DNA of 64,000 bases from Acestrorhynchus altus. Its lineage: Eukaryota; Chordata; Actinopteri; Characiformes; Acestrorhynchidae. Within the stretch, counting starts at the first letter, position 1. Every line of letters begins with the position of its first letter. The notes beneath the pieces are model-generated. The model saw only the letters and a program-made list of their open reading frames with translations. It searched no databases and was not told the origin of the DNA. Location of the stretch: contig CM067508.1 of NCBI GenBank assembly GCA_034509495.1, forward strand, positions 23,797,033 to 23,861,032, in the 5' to 3' direction. The position numbers and the translations under genes were made by a program. Shown here piece by piece: positions 45,074 to 58,202 of this stretch.

Positions 45074-48000
45074 TGCTGTGATGAATAATTCACAAGAGTA
45101 GAACAATGACACAGTGGCACCGTTATGGTAGAACAGAAGGAGGAGACCTCTGTATACGTTAGGCCGACAGGCTCGGAGTCTCATAAACAGCTTTTAGACA
45201 AATGCTAATTCAACCTCAGGGGCACAGCAGCCCACCAGTGCTCTTCTGCATCAGGTGCCTTTGCTGCAGTGTTGTACTATATTACATACAGGGATGAATG
45301 AGATTAGAACAGAACAGAATTTTCCCATTTTCTGCAAAGTCAATTACTGTAATGCTCCCTGGGTGAGATGGGAAACCCTTGGTTTCTCTCCGGCATTAGA
45401 CTAATTTATTAATTTTTGCATTGGGTACTATGTCTCTATGGCACGAGCAAAAATTTACAATTCAGCAAAACCATTTTCCTCCCTTTTAAGTAAAAGATTT
45501 TATCACATTCATTCACCAATGAATTTATTAGAAGGACCTGCTCGCCTACTCCTTCCTGCAAATGATCTAAACCACCAATCCTATTGCAGCAGTGCAAATC
45601 ATTAAATTATGCAAATTATACCATGAGGGGGAGGCAAAAATGTGCGTGTGGGCTTCGAGTGGATCAGAGGTCTAATACGCTACCACTGTGGTAGTGAGGA
45701 TCCCAGACTCGAATTATGCTGTATACCATCAGCAGCCTGAGAGAGTCTGAGAGAGAGAGCATAATTGGCCATGCTCTCTCTGTGTGGGTTGATGGCAACC
45801 TCTCCCCACATCACACTCAGTGTTATACTGGCCGGCACAGGCATCTGTCAGCCATTTTTTCAGAGCTGGAGCATGCTGGCTGCCCAGCATTGATACAAAG
45901 TGGCAACAGTTTGAACAGAGGTAGTGACTGACTTCACATCTATCAGAGGAGATGTGCTCGTCCTCACCCTCTAAGTGTCAGAAACATCCTATGTGGTGGG
46001 TGAAAGTGCTAGTTGGTTGGGGAATCGACCCCTCAAAAAAATGTGCGTGGAAGAATTGGGAAAATTGGACCAAACATGGACGGTGTTGTCATTCCAACGT
46101 TCACCAGAACCTCAAAGTATATTTGCAAAAACTTTTGGAATACATGCTATGAAGAACTGATCCAGATTTAAGACCCAGTATTAGTACAATGCTGCTTGGT
46201 GTGTGTATCTGTCTGTTTAAAGCAGTTCAAGTTATATTTGAATGTGACTTGTTGCAGAGGAGTTCATCAGAACTGAGATCATTCACATACAGTATAGCAG
46301 TCTAAAGGTACAGCAACTAGCCTGTAATTTCCTTCAGTCTATAGATTGTTTGAGGTTAACTGAGTGCAGACGGGCATATTGGTATGTGTTACCACTTAGA
46401 AGTATTTTCCTCCTCATGCTAAATTCAGATGTTTGATATGAATGGGTTAATTAGGACTGTATTAATAGAACACGTTCACATAGATGCCATAAGAGGAGGT
46501 CTTGGAAAAAAAAAGAAGAGAAAAAGAGAAACTGGCTGTGGACCCTTCACTGTCACAAATCAAAAACACTGTCATCCCTCAGAGAATCTCTTATGCTGAG
46601 TATAATGAAAAATGTGACCCTTACTTTCAGAGTCAGGCAGATTCTTCAGAGAGTCAGAGCCTCTCTTATCCAAGCCATTCGGAATGGTTTTCCTGACAGA
46701 CAAAGACAAATTCACGTCAGCACAGTCGTACAGACCTGCAGCCCTGCTGAGCAACTGATGCACCTAATGGCTGAACCTACAGCACTGGATCTCCTTGGCT
46801 AATGAATAATGAACAGGGACTGAGATGAAACAGTGCACTCACAACTGAGGGACCTGAAAGATAGCACTGTCCACTGCGTTAGTGCCTGTGCCATCCTCAC
46901 TGTCCAGGGTATAACCATCTCCGTCATTCAGCCTGTGTCCTGCTCTATCTGCAGATGGGAAAAGACAGCGGAAGGAAGGAAGGAAGGAAGGAAGGAAGGG
47001 AGGGAGGGAGGGAGGGAGGGAGGGAGGTAGGTAGGTGGAGAGAGAGAGAGAGATATCGATCTAAGGATCCTCATACCAAACAAGTGCCATAACAGGATGG
47101 ATGGAGGGAGTTTTACACATTAACAAATAGGGCCTGTCAAATCAAAACCTTGCAACTGTAAATATGGTAGATGCCATGCATTGTATGAACATTTGAAGGG
47201 GACTGGAGCAATGGAAGTGATCCAAAATGACTTGCAATAAAAGGTAGGGTGACCATATCCTGCTTTTGAGACCTAAATTTTACATCTGGCATTTCTTAAT
47301 GGCATAAAATGTCAAGAATTTGACATTGATTCACATCAGTATGTATTCCTATAGTCGCGACACACTCTGTGTACGGATTTTTACAAAAAAACATGTTTCT
47401 TAAAGCCCCACCTCTTCATCATCACACATGGTCAACAAGTGATGAGAATTTGCAAACCCTTTAGCATTTTCTGCATTTCTGCATAAATTAAACCTCATCA
47501 GATTATCAGACAAGTTCTAAAAATAGTCAAAGAGAACCAACTCAAACAAATGAGACAATGAGATATTTATTTAAGTCCAATTTATTTATCTAAATAGGTC
47601 AAATATGAGCTACAAAGTATGTGTATCATGACACCCTTTTGCTAAACAGGGCCAAACCATGACACTACCAACATCATGTTTCACAGATGGAATTGGTAAA
47701 AAATGCCAGACGTACCTTGGGTCCCTTTGTGATCTTTCAGGGAGGGTAATAATGGTCTTGAATTTTCTCCATTGCTACACAAAACTCTTTAGAGATGGTT
47801 TTTTTAACCTTTTCAAGCCTGATGTTTTTATGAGGTCCTCAGAAGTGTTCTCTATTTGTCCCATGACACATTTTCACAAATGTTGTTGTGATTATCACTT
47901 TGATCAGACCCTGTTCTTTAAATTATTTGCTAATCCAAAATATTCACATATTTTCCCAAGCACAGATAATCATTAAAATGTAAAATACTTAATAAAAAAT

Positions 48001-48929
48001 GACCAAGTGTAACATTTTTGTCTCATTTGTTTATTTGGCTTTTAGGACTTTCTGCAATGAACATTTTTCACACTAAGTGCCACTGTTTATTGGTGTGATG
48101 AGTAAATGTTTATTATTAATCATTAGTGTGTATTGTTTACTAGTGTCCCACTGAGATGTCCATCTCTTAAAATGTCTTTTTAATGACTATTACTGATGAT
48201 TGCAAATCCACTCGTGTCCAACAGAGGTCATAGTCAGACAGTCAGATATTAAGCCTGTTTGTATGTTCACCAGACATGCAAAAGTTGGTTTGGACTGACC
48301 AACGTGTGTCAGATTTTGCATGTTTGCTGATGTGTATTAATTATTATTATTATAGCTGCATGGTTGCCCACCCCCACCAGATATACACTACCACAGTCCT
48401 ACAACTATCTATTTGAAACCCCCTGCCCATAATATCCAACCCACGATGGACATCTGTGCATGAAGTCGTCTTTGGAAACCAAAATATGGTCATCCGATAA
48501 TAATGTACTAACAAAGTTAAGAATAGTTTAGAAATGCAAGGTTTTGTTCTGACAGTGAACAGATAAAAAGAGAAATGAGACACTGAAATTACATTTTATA
48601 TATGTTTATGTACTTTTATATATAAGTATTCTTCACATTATTGATTAAACAACATCTAACACCAAGGTTTATTGCTTGTCATTGATTTTAAAGTCGTCCC
48701 CCTCTTACAAGTCATCATTAATATGATTTGTTGTATTAGTTGCATGCATTTGTTGACTGAATGATTGAGAAACAGTGTTATATCTGAGTTAGGTTTAGCT
48801 TTAACTAAGGAGGAGTCATGTGTCTCACCTCCTCAGCAGTGTTCCTCCCTTGATGGTCAGCTGACGTGATATGTGTGCTCTCTTTGGCCAGTAGAAGTTG
48901 ACTGATCAGTTTGAAGCAGGACTTTCCCA

Positions 48930-49000
<71 letters not shown>

Positions 49001-52000
49001 TGTGTGTGTGCTTGTGTGTGTGTGTGCTTGTGTGATTGTACTTGTTCTCACATGAAACCAGCTTATGACTTTGACACACCACAGTCATGCTAACAGAAAT
49101 ATGGGTTTGACCTGGGTAGAGGTTTCATTGGCATGGGGTATCTGGGGGGAGTGAAAACCGGCATGCTGTGGCAGTCCGTGTACAGGGTTTTGGAATACAC
49201 ATTCCATCGCAAATGACTAGGCTGCAATGCTGGTGCAATGACAGAAGTATACAGGGAGACTGCTACTACATGGAAAAGCACTCTTACTGAGGGGTTTACA
49301 TGCAACACATGCTAAGTATCTCTGATCTAAGTCTCTGATCTTGGAGTTTTGTAATGGAAATCCGAGCTGAACTACCAGTGGAGGTCATATTTTTTATCAG
49401 GAATGCTGGGCTCACTGGCCGGTTTTACACTTGCCTGAGGCACATTTATGATATTAATGTGAAGAGGGGGAGTTTAACGGATGTTTTAGCTTAAACAGTG
49501 GGACACTTTTTAAAAAGTTAATTTAATTTTAGTGGATTTAACAGAGAATGAGTTTTGAGTGCAGAAAGATCCAGTTTATGAACTGAATGGATCATTTAAA
49601 TTGAAGATCAAGGTTTTTTGGTAATGATGATGTTGATGTTTAAAATTAAATTTTAACATACAATTAATTATTATTTCATAACAAATCACATGGTAATCAT
49701 CTGCTTATAGATTATATCTATTTTATAGCTTTATTTAAATATTATTTTTTCATAGCCACTAAAGGGAGTTTAATAGAGGTCACATTTCTGGGATTTAAAA
49801 TGGAAGACATTCAACGGAACAGAACCAAAAAATGTACAAAAGTAAAAAAGATTCAACAGATAGGTAAGGACATGAGGGACAGGCAAAGAGAGAGCAGGAG
49901 AGTGAGAGGACAGGAGGAAAGATAGAAAGAAAGAGACAGTAGAGATAAGCTGTGAGCTCATGTGTAGAAGTAAAGGTTACTTGGCTGGAGACGGGCCTGC
50001 TGCACCGCTGCCTCAGCCGCAGCGATGGCGTTGCCGGCATCCTCCAGGTGAGCCTGTGTGACACTGCTTTTGCTCTGACTGCGGGAGGGGCCGTGGGATC
50101 GCAGGTGACCCTCAGAGGAAGACTTGGAGCTGCCTGGGCTGCTGTGGGACTTCTCTATGGTGGGGACCTGAGTGTCTAAACACAGTGATATTGGTTTTTG
50201 TAATTAGGAATGGCATGGCTAACCCAAACCATATCAATATTCAACATCAAACCTGCTGATAGAACTGCTGCCTCAAATGGTAAATACTCATTTAATACCG
50301 AATTGGTTTTTGGTATGTACTATATAGTACATTCACAATAAACTTAAAGATGAAGGTTTGTTTTATAGGTTATAGGTCATAAGGAAATCGAGGAGCCCTC
50401 AAGCTACCAGTGTGCAGTTTTTTATAATGCTGCAACAATACTACCGGTCCTACTCATCCTACTGGATGGAGCTTATTCACTCCACAGCCCAGGGCTCCCT
50501 TTAAGCCATTTTCAGCTTTCTCCATAATAGACATGTACTCGTAACAGGACATGTTCTGTATTATTTAATCAAGGGGCAGCAACTATGAATCACATGCAGC
50601 AGGCACAGCATGACCCACCAAGGATTCTCCATTAGAAAGTGCTCCATTCACACATGGGCTCACAACTGATCCAGACATTTGTGTTCACACATACAGCTCC
50701 TTTGTGTATTGTCTGGAACAGTTCTGCACAGGAACCTTATGTTCATTATCCTATTATTCCATTTTGATATGCATTATAATTTACTGAATGCCTGTTTTTA
50801 CTATCCATTCACCTGAGTTCACTGATTTTGCTATTTAGGGTGTATAGGTGGGCGTACTTGCAGACTAGAATCTGATGCAACTTGGCACACTAACATTACT
50901 TCACAACTTCGCATTAGGACGTCCAGTTACAGCGACAAGCTGATGGCTGCTTAGTGCAGAACCTTGTCCAACTTGCACCTATATCTATAATATATAAAGT
51001 CATGATTCTACACAATTTTACAAAGAAGATGTGAAAGGGACTGCAAAGAAAATGAGGGAAATGCAGAGAAGAAATTCAACAAAAGACAACAGCAGTAACA
51101 GTAATGCTTCTGAGCTGGCAAATGTTTACACAAATGGCCTGATTAAAGACAACTTCATCAGGATAACAGTGTACATTTGCAAAATGGACAAAATATAAAG
51201 CATTAGAGGTTACTGATGTGGTTACTATGAAGGACACTTTAAAGCTTGACGAAGAAGGTCGATCCAGATTGGAAACGATCAGGCCTTACAGAATTCCCGA
51301 GGTTAGAAAAGTTTCCTGACATGGCAGACTTGAACTAAAAGATCTTCTAAAATCAACCCTATAATCGTACTCTTTCCTTGAGCTCTGTTCTGAAAGACCC
51401 CATAGAGCACTGCCATCAAAACATCCCTTTGGTACAAAATGTTCCAGGACATTTATAAAATTAATTGGATGATCAGGTGCAAAGTGACCACGCTTGATGC
51501 AAAAGTGCTATACCTCCTCTGTTTAGGATACTATATTCTGGAATATTAATTATATTCTATTAACTCCCTTGGGATATTATATTCAAATCCTAATCTAATA
51601 GGAAAAAAGTCATCAGCTGGTGTTAGGTTACCTTTAGCAGGATCAGGGAAGATGCCGTGGCTTCTGCTCTTGATGACAGAGGTCTTGGGAGACTGTTCAC
51701 TGCCTGGTTGTCCTCCTGTACTCCCAGGCCCGCCCGATCCCCCAGGACCTCCCTGACCACCCTGGCCTCCCTGACCTCCTTGGCCCCCAGGACCACCACC
51801 ACCGCCCTGTGGGGGCTGACCCCTGCTATGATGGATGCTTTCACTCTGCTCCTTTAGAGGGTGCCAGCGAGGCATATTATCCAACTGTGCTGTATTAGAC
51901 AGGTCAATCAGCACCTGTAATACACAAAACACATGCCATAGTCTCTCAGAACACACTGCTATAAAAGCTAATATGATTAGTCAGATATGCTTTTCTGTCC

Positions 52001-52508
52001 CCCTGTGAAAGACTGATGCATATGAAAGCTGTATGAAATTACAGAGCAGGAGGTACAGAGAGATAAAGCGTACGTGCTGTTCTGGCAAATCGAGGAAATA
52101 ATGAGTTCTCTCACTGTCAGAAGTGTTTTGGCACATTGAAACAGAATGCTAGCAAACACTCACTTCACCCAGGAAATCGTTGGTAGAGTATCTGTCATAA
52201 TCCCACACTGTCACCTCCAGGGTTTTCCTCTTCAGCTGAAAGAGAAACAAGATCACACATTGCATTAGTCACACTGCAGACATCCTGCTGCCCCGAAACT
52301 CTGTTCACATCACTCATTCATTTGGTATCTTTAAACCCAAAAGTCTGCAAATGAAGAAACAATTCCGTAACTGGGTTTGTATTGGAGACTACAGGGTACA
52401 TACACTGACTTGCTGTGGTTTCAATTAAGTAACATCATGGCTAAATTAAGATGCACCGTCACGCTTGTCAGTTAAGCTCTTCACTCAATAATACCCTGGT
52501 GTGTGTGT

Positions 52509-52542
<34 letters not shown>

Positions 52543-54798
52543 GTGTGCATTTTCTAAGATTTGTAGAACATCTCAGATGCCTAATAAAGCAATCTAATAA
52601 AGAATCAATATTAACACATTCATTATCATGAAATATGCATTTTTGCACAGACTTGAACTGGGGACCTTCATAGCAAGAGGCTGTAACACAACCCACACTC
52701 GATTATTATTTATTAATTTATAATTACCCAGCCCTGTCAGGACTCCCTATCTAATATGACGCTCCCAACACTAGGAGGGTGAAGCCAATCACCACCTCTT
52801 TTCAAACTGCTTCATTGCATCATTTCTGGGTAGCAATGCACTCGGAGGAAAAACGCAGGGTCTCCAGCTGATACACCAGCTAAGAGACACTGGGGTGTGA
52901 TGTAGGGAGACTAAGTTCGTTAACAGTTTTGGAAACCCACCATAGTTCTGTTACAATAGCTAAAAGTTGCCTCCTCTGACTAGTATCGTGCATGAGAATT
53001 GTTGAGGGAGAGGTAGAGTTATCCTTTCCATCCAAATTGAGGCCTATTCTCTGTCACTCCCAGCCATGGATGGCTGTGGCATCCCCGGGGATTAAGCCAA
53101 TGATGATCCTGATAATAGTGCCAATGCTTAGAGTGCTGCACCACTCAGGAACCCTGTATTAACTGGATAACCTCAGTGAGATACATTTAAGTCATTCTTC
53201 ATAGTTGGATCCAAATGTAGCAGCCTTAAGATCCTCTATGAACCTTAATTCAAAGGAGTTCTTTGAGAAACCAGATTTCATAATGAGTAATCCCACAATG
53301 TTTTACAGGCTCTTCTAATAGGCCTTTCACACCAAAAGAACTCTGGTTCTTGAACTGGTTCTGTTTGAGCTTATAAGAAGCTTGTTTTTAGCGAACTAGC
53401 CCGGATTTACACCAGTGTTAGTGGAACCGTAGATATGTCACAGAATACGTCATCAACAGAGGGCGCTGCACAGCATCGGTAAGTGGAAGTGAGAAGAAGG
53501 CAGAGTGTATGGACTACCAGCAAGCATTTGTGCTGTTACAGATGTTTTTCTCCGAAAAGCAAACATGGATCAAACATGGATCAACTTTTGGTGATAAGAA
53601 GGCATTGAAGATTACAACATGTATGATGAAGGGAATGTGATTGCTCATTGCTCCTCTAGAACTAGACACACCCACAGCGGTTTGTGAACCGAAAAACCTA
53701 CTAATCTTTGGTTCCTGCTGCAAACAAACTTTTCAGGTTCTAGAACCTATTTTTGTTGGTGGAAATGTGCAGAAAGGTTCAAAGTTAGGTTTGTGAATTT
53801 GATCGGAACCCAGCTCACATTGGTGGAAAAGGCCTACAAGAGCACTGTAGAATGTTTGAGTTCTTTGAGAAACTTAGATTTAGATTTACTCAAAACAACA
53901 TCCAGTAGAGGTCATCTGGCTTCATTCAGGTGGCTATCAGTGTCTTAAAATCATTGGTCAGAGCAGTGAGGTCCTTTATGCAATGGACCATTGGCATAAC
54001 TCCGTATAGCTACAGAATATCTGTGCTCAGTCTTGTTGTACAGTTCAGACAACTGCCTCTGCTGTGTAGAGAGCAACATTAGTTAATGTTAGCTAAGTTA
54101 TTAAGTTTTTAGCTAAATATTCAACATAGATAAACTGCTTAGACATCGCTACTATGGCATGGCATGGCACTATGCATTGTCTAAAATCATGCCATGTCAT
54201 GCATACTGGCCTCATCCAACATAATTACTGGGGCATTAGCATTAGTTTTAAAGCTGGATTCCTGTCCCCACTGACTTCACATCACAAGTTAAACCTAAGG
54301 CTATCCTGAGACTTTTATTTGTGATTGATCCTGAGACTTTTATCTATTATTATATCAAAAGAACAAACAATACATTATCATTTTATGCTACGATTTATAC
54401 TATGATTACCAAACAATAGAATAAAATTAGTTTTTGATTTTGCTGTGAATTGATCCTAGTGATGCCACATCTATCTAATTCTGAAAAGGGTGGAAATATA
54501 AGGGTAGGAACTACTTTTCCTTTCTGCCACTCATCCAGCACTCACCCACAGGTGCAGTCAGTCATAGTTACCTGTTCCAGGTGAATGTTCTTATAGATAA
54601 CAGTCTGGTTCCACTCAGGGTTTTGGGTCTTCTGTACATATTTAGTCCTTCTCTTGTTCTCAGCACTGTGATGTCATTATGAGGAAACAGGACACAACAT
54701 ATTAGGCAAACGACAAAAAATAAAAAGCATTTATATGTTGCATATAGACTTACTATATTGCAAAGAGTATTAAAAAGAGACATATCCAATATGGTAAG

Positions 54799-54840
<42 letters not shown>

Positions 54841-56581
54841 TAGCTTTACATACAATATAAGGTATATTACAACAGTTTCACAGCTGTTTGCAGGTCGAAG
54901 TTGGTGCGGGTATGGCAGGATAGTGCTTCAATGAAGCAATAGGGATGGAAATACTGTGCTAAAAGCAGATGAGGATAATGACATCACCAGATCACAGAGT
55001 AAATACATGGACCTCCCTCCCACATGCAGCTCTAGAGAACAGCTGAACCAGCAACAGTGCAAAACTCACATGAAAACTACAACATGAGCATTCATCACAA
55101 GCAGCTCTGGTGGGCTTGCCTTTCGAGTGTTTTAAGACAAGCAGCTGCTTGTAACTTGTGATTTATGCAGAAAACTCTTAACTACACAGAGGTAGAGATG
55201 GTTGTGAGGTAGTTTTGATGATACATCTCGGACGGCACGGAAACACAGGCTCACCAATCAAAACCCAGCTGAATGACAGGTCTGTAATGAACGTGAGACC
55301 CAAAACACATACACACACACACACACACCCACACACACACACACACAAAGGAACGAAAGCAAGTGACAGAAAGGAGAAGCACCACGCTACCTTGCGTTCT
55401 GGACAACCATGACTTGGCTGAACCAATCCAGAGATTTTGTTAGGAATGCAAAAGCAGACAGACAAACAGAAAACAGTCAGAGAGTCCAAGAAAGCCGACA
55501 AAGAAAAAGAAACAAACAGACAGAGGGAGGGAAACCATCAGGCCCAGCACTCCAGTGTGTACGTGGAATTGCACACATAATGGAGTGGCTCCTGATATCA
55601 GATAGAGGAGAGGCTGGGCAGGTAATGCGGCCTAATCTCATAAACACTCCAGATATGGCCATTAGGAGATAGCAGATATACCATTACATGGCTGACACCG
55701 GAGAAGGCCATATTGATTTTGCTGCTTGTTGACTCCATGGGTAGCAAGTAGAGAACTTGGCGGGTAAATGGAGTGTTAGGAGAGTTAAGCTTAGCAGATA
55801 AAGAGGCAACTCCACTTCTGCCTTCCAAGAAACCTGTACAACATAAACGTTACGCAGTTTCTACACAGTGTTCTACACAATGCAGAGACACCCTATGAAA
55901 GGAATGCATCTGAACAGACATTCACTACAGGACCCACTGTAGCAGAACCAATCTAATACAATTATTTATCTATTATTTACGCATTAAAATAACATATGGC
56001 TGCGACAGAAATGGATCCCTACTCACTCATTAATATTGCACTAATATAGAGAACGACCATATAGTTGACTAAGTAGCTTTAGAAACAGTGAATGTGGACA
56101 CTTCCTCATCAACGTGATTGGTTGAGCTGTGTTTAAACAGCTACACACACAATCTGAATTCTTAATTAACGTTTAGAACCGTAGGCCAATCATGTGGGAT
56201 GTTTTCGTAGTTTGACATACTTTTATTCAACAAAATATTGGAAAGGTATCTACAGGAGATAGTCACACATGCCAGATATTGTTATTTTCAGGAGATCCTA
56301 GGCTACTCTAATTTGTCTTCATCTGAGATGTAAAACATAATTCAAATATATAATAATACATAATAAATCAGAATTTCAATATTTGTATGAATTTGGTGTT
56401 TTGAAATTTACTCCTGTTATGTTTGCTTATAAGGACTAAGTAACACTTTGTCTCTCAGGCATCCTGTTGGAAAATGATCATCCAGTGTTTTTGAACTGGA
56501 AATACAAACCTTTGATTTATGTCAAATTATAAGATTGACAAGGATATTTATAATAAAAAGTCCTTTAAAAAATAAAATTAC

Positions 56582-56638
<57 letters not shown>

Positions 56639-57405
56639 GAGAATTAGTAGCATTAGTATTTGTAGCAGTTGTAGATGTAAACACTGATTCCAAGCTTTTG
56701 GACAGTAGTTTCAGTAATTCAGTTACAGCACAGTGAGTTACACTGGACCACTGTGCAATAGAATTTCTCATGGTGAGTTTTGTGAGGACGGCTTTTGCAG
56801 TAAGACAGTGTTTCCAGTGAAAAACAGAAATGTTAGTTTAGATCAAAATAAAGGACAGTGGGGTTTGGTCAACAGAAAAATCAATGATCAAAAACGATAT
56901 TGGACATTAACATAATTAAAGGTTCAGCCATAGAACATAAAGCACAAAAATAAACACACACACACACCAACCACGTCAAACCAGTAGGTCACATGGACAG
57001 ACAAAACAAGGACAGTCTCTCTCTCACTCTCACAAACATTTACGCTTTCTCATATCCTGTAAAAAAAAAAGGATACACACATATATAAGCATATACACAC
57101 ACCTGAAAATGTGGTACCTACCTCCTCCCTGGCAGAAGATACACCTTGACAAACGGATCTGAATATCCATTGTTGTCTCTTGGGGCGAGGTTTCTTGCTT
57201 GGAGAACATGGACAATCAAATTACCCATGTTTTTGTCATAGTTGATTTGAAGCTAAGAGCAAGAAACACAGAATATGATCCTACATTCAGCATTTCATAT
57301 CATGTGTTCTGTTCATGGGAAGAGCCATTACATATCAATTCATATATATATATATAAAAGAGTTTGAACTCTTAAATACATAATGTTTTCATTCTTCTTA
57401 TTATA

Positions 57406-57440
<35 letters not shown>

Positions 57441-58119
57441 CAGTATATATATTTAGTTATACAATACTACTTATTTTATTATTTATATTTTGTCTCAAAT
57501 TAAATGGGTTATCATTGCTGTCATAAATTTGACAGTTCTTTGTGCTGTATTTAAAAACTTTATGAATGGACCACTGGAAATGCTCCAAAATGCTGACGTT
57601 TCTTTTTTACACTGACTTGTGTTGAAAGTAAAGAAGCTTTTGTACTTTTTCTGTAAAGTTGCCGTTTGGAGATAGAAGGATTTATGCATTTATTGGTAAT
57701 GTAGGGATGGACTCACTTGCATTTCACCAGTGATTGGATGTGGCTGTGGTTTCTGAGCCTCTGCAGACTGAGAATAAACACATATTAAACATCATGCCCT
57801 GCATTTGCAGCAAAGAGAAGCAAATATGAATACAAATTTATGCACACATAAACATGCAAGCATGCACACACTCTGTTTAACGTCCTGTGCTAATTAATAT
57901 GTGACGTTTCTGACCAGAGCTGATGACTTCTCTGCGGTCAGAAGGAATAATCTCTTACAGTAAACATGCAGATAAAGAAGAAAAGGGGCCACAGAAGTCA
58001 CATCACCTACAGACCTGCTTCGTCAGACTGAGATCAAAGAGTCTAATCACGTCTAACCTTCAACTTCAAAGAGAGACACACTGTCACACAGACACCTACA
58101 GGTGTGCATGTACACATAC

Positions 58120-58202
<83 letters not shown>

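Larger units (their letters stand above)
44737..46624 (-). other. pclo: pclo intron with a CG/CA microsatellite and a SINE
   Basis: No exon is visible. It includes the (CG)(CA)n tract at 45018-45071 and the SINE at 45650-46090. A peptide exon is not needed here because the flanking exons join in phase. Confidence 0.8.
46949..49980 (-). other. pclo: pclo intron (3.0 kb) with microsatellites and a DNA-element relic
   Basis: It contains the tetranucleotide array at 46970-47053, a repeat at about 47400-48060 ending in AAAAAATGACCAAGTGTAACATTTTTGTCTCATTTG (a motif common at the ends of a fish DNA element), and the (GT)n array at 48932-49035. The stretch 49100-49960 shows nothing recognisable. Confidence 0.7.
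52236..54571 (-). other. pclo: pclo intron (2.3 kb) with SINE and MITE
   Basis: Contains the (GT)n array at 52499-52547, the SINE at 52760-53150 and the inverted-repeat element at 53319-53836. No exon signals compatible with the flanking phase-0 ends were seen. Confidence 0.75.
54666..55390 (-). other. pclo: pclo intron downstream of the C2A microexon
   Basis: 725 bp, with (AAT)n at 54801-54840 and (CA)n at 55309-55348. The latter is (TG)n in the sense strand, beginning about 40 bp after the microexon donor. Confidence 0.85.

Noticed and set aside
48857..49093. Thr-His and Cys-Val repeat frames
   Set aside because: Readings of the (GT)n microsatellite in different frames.
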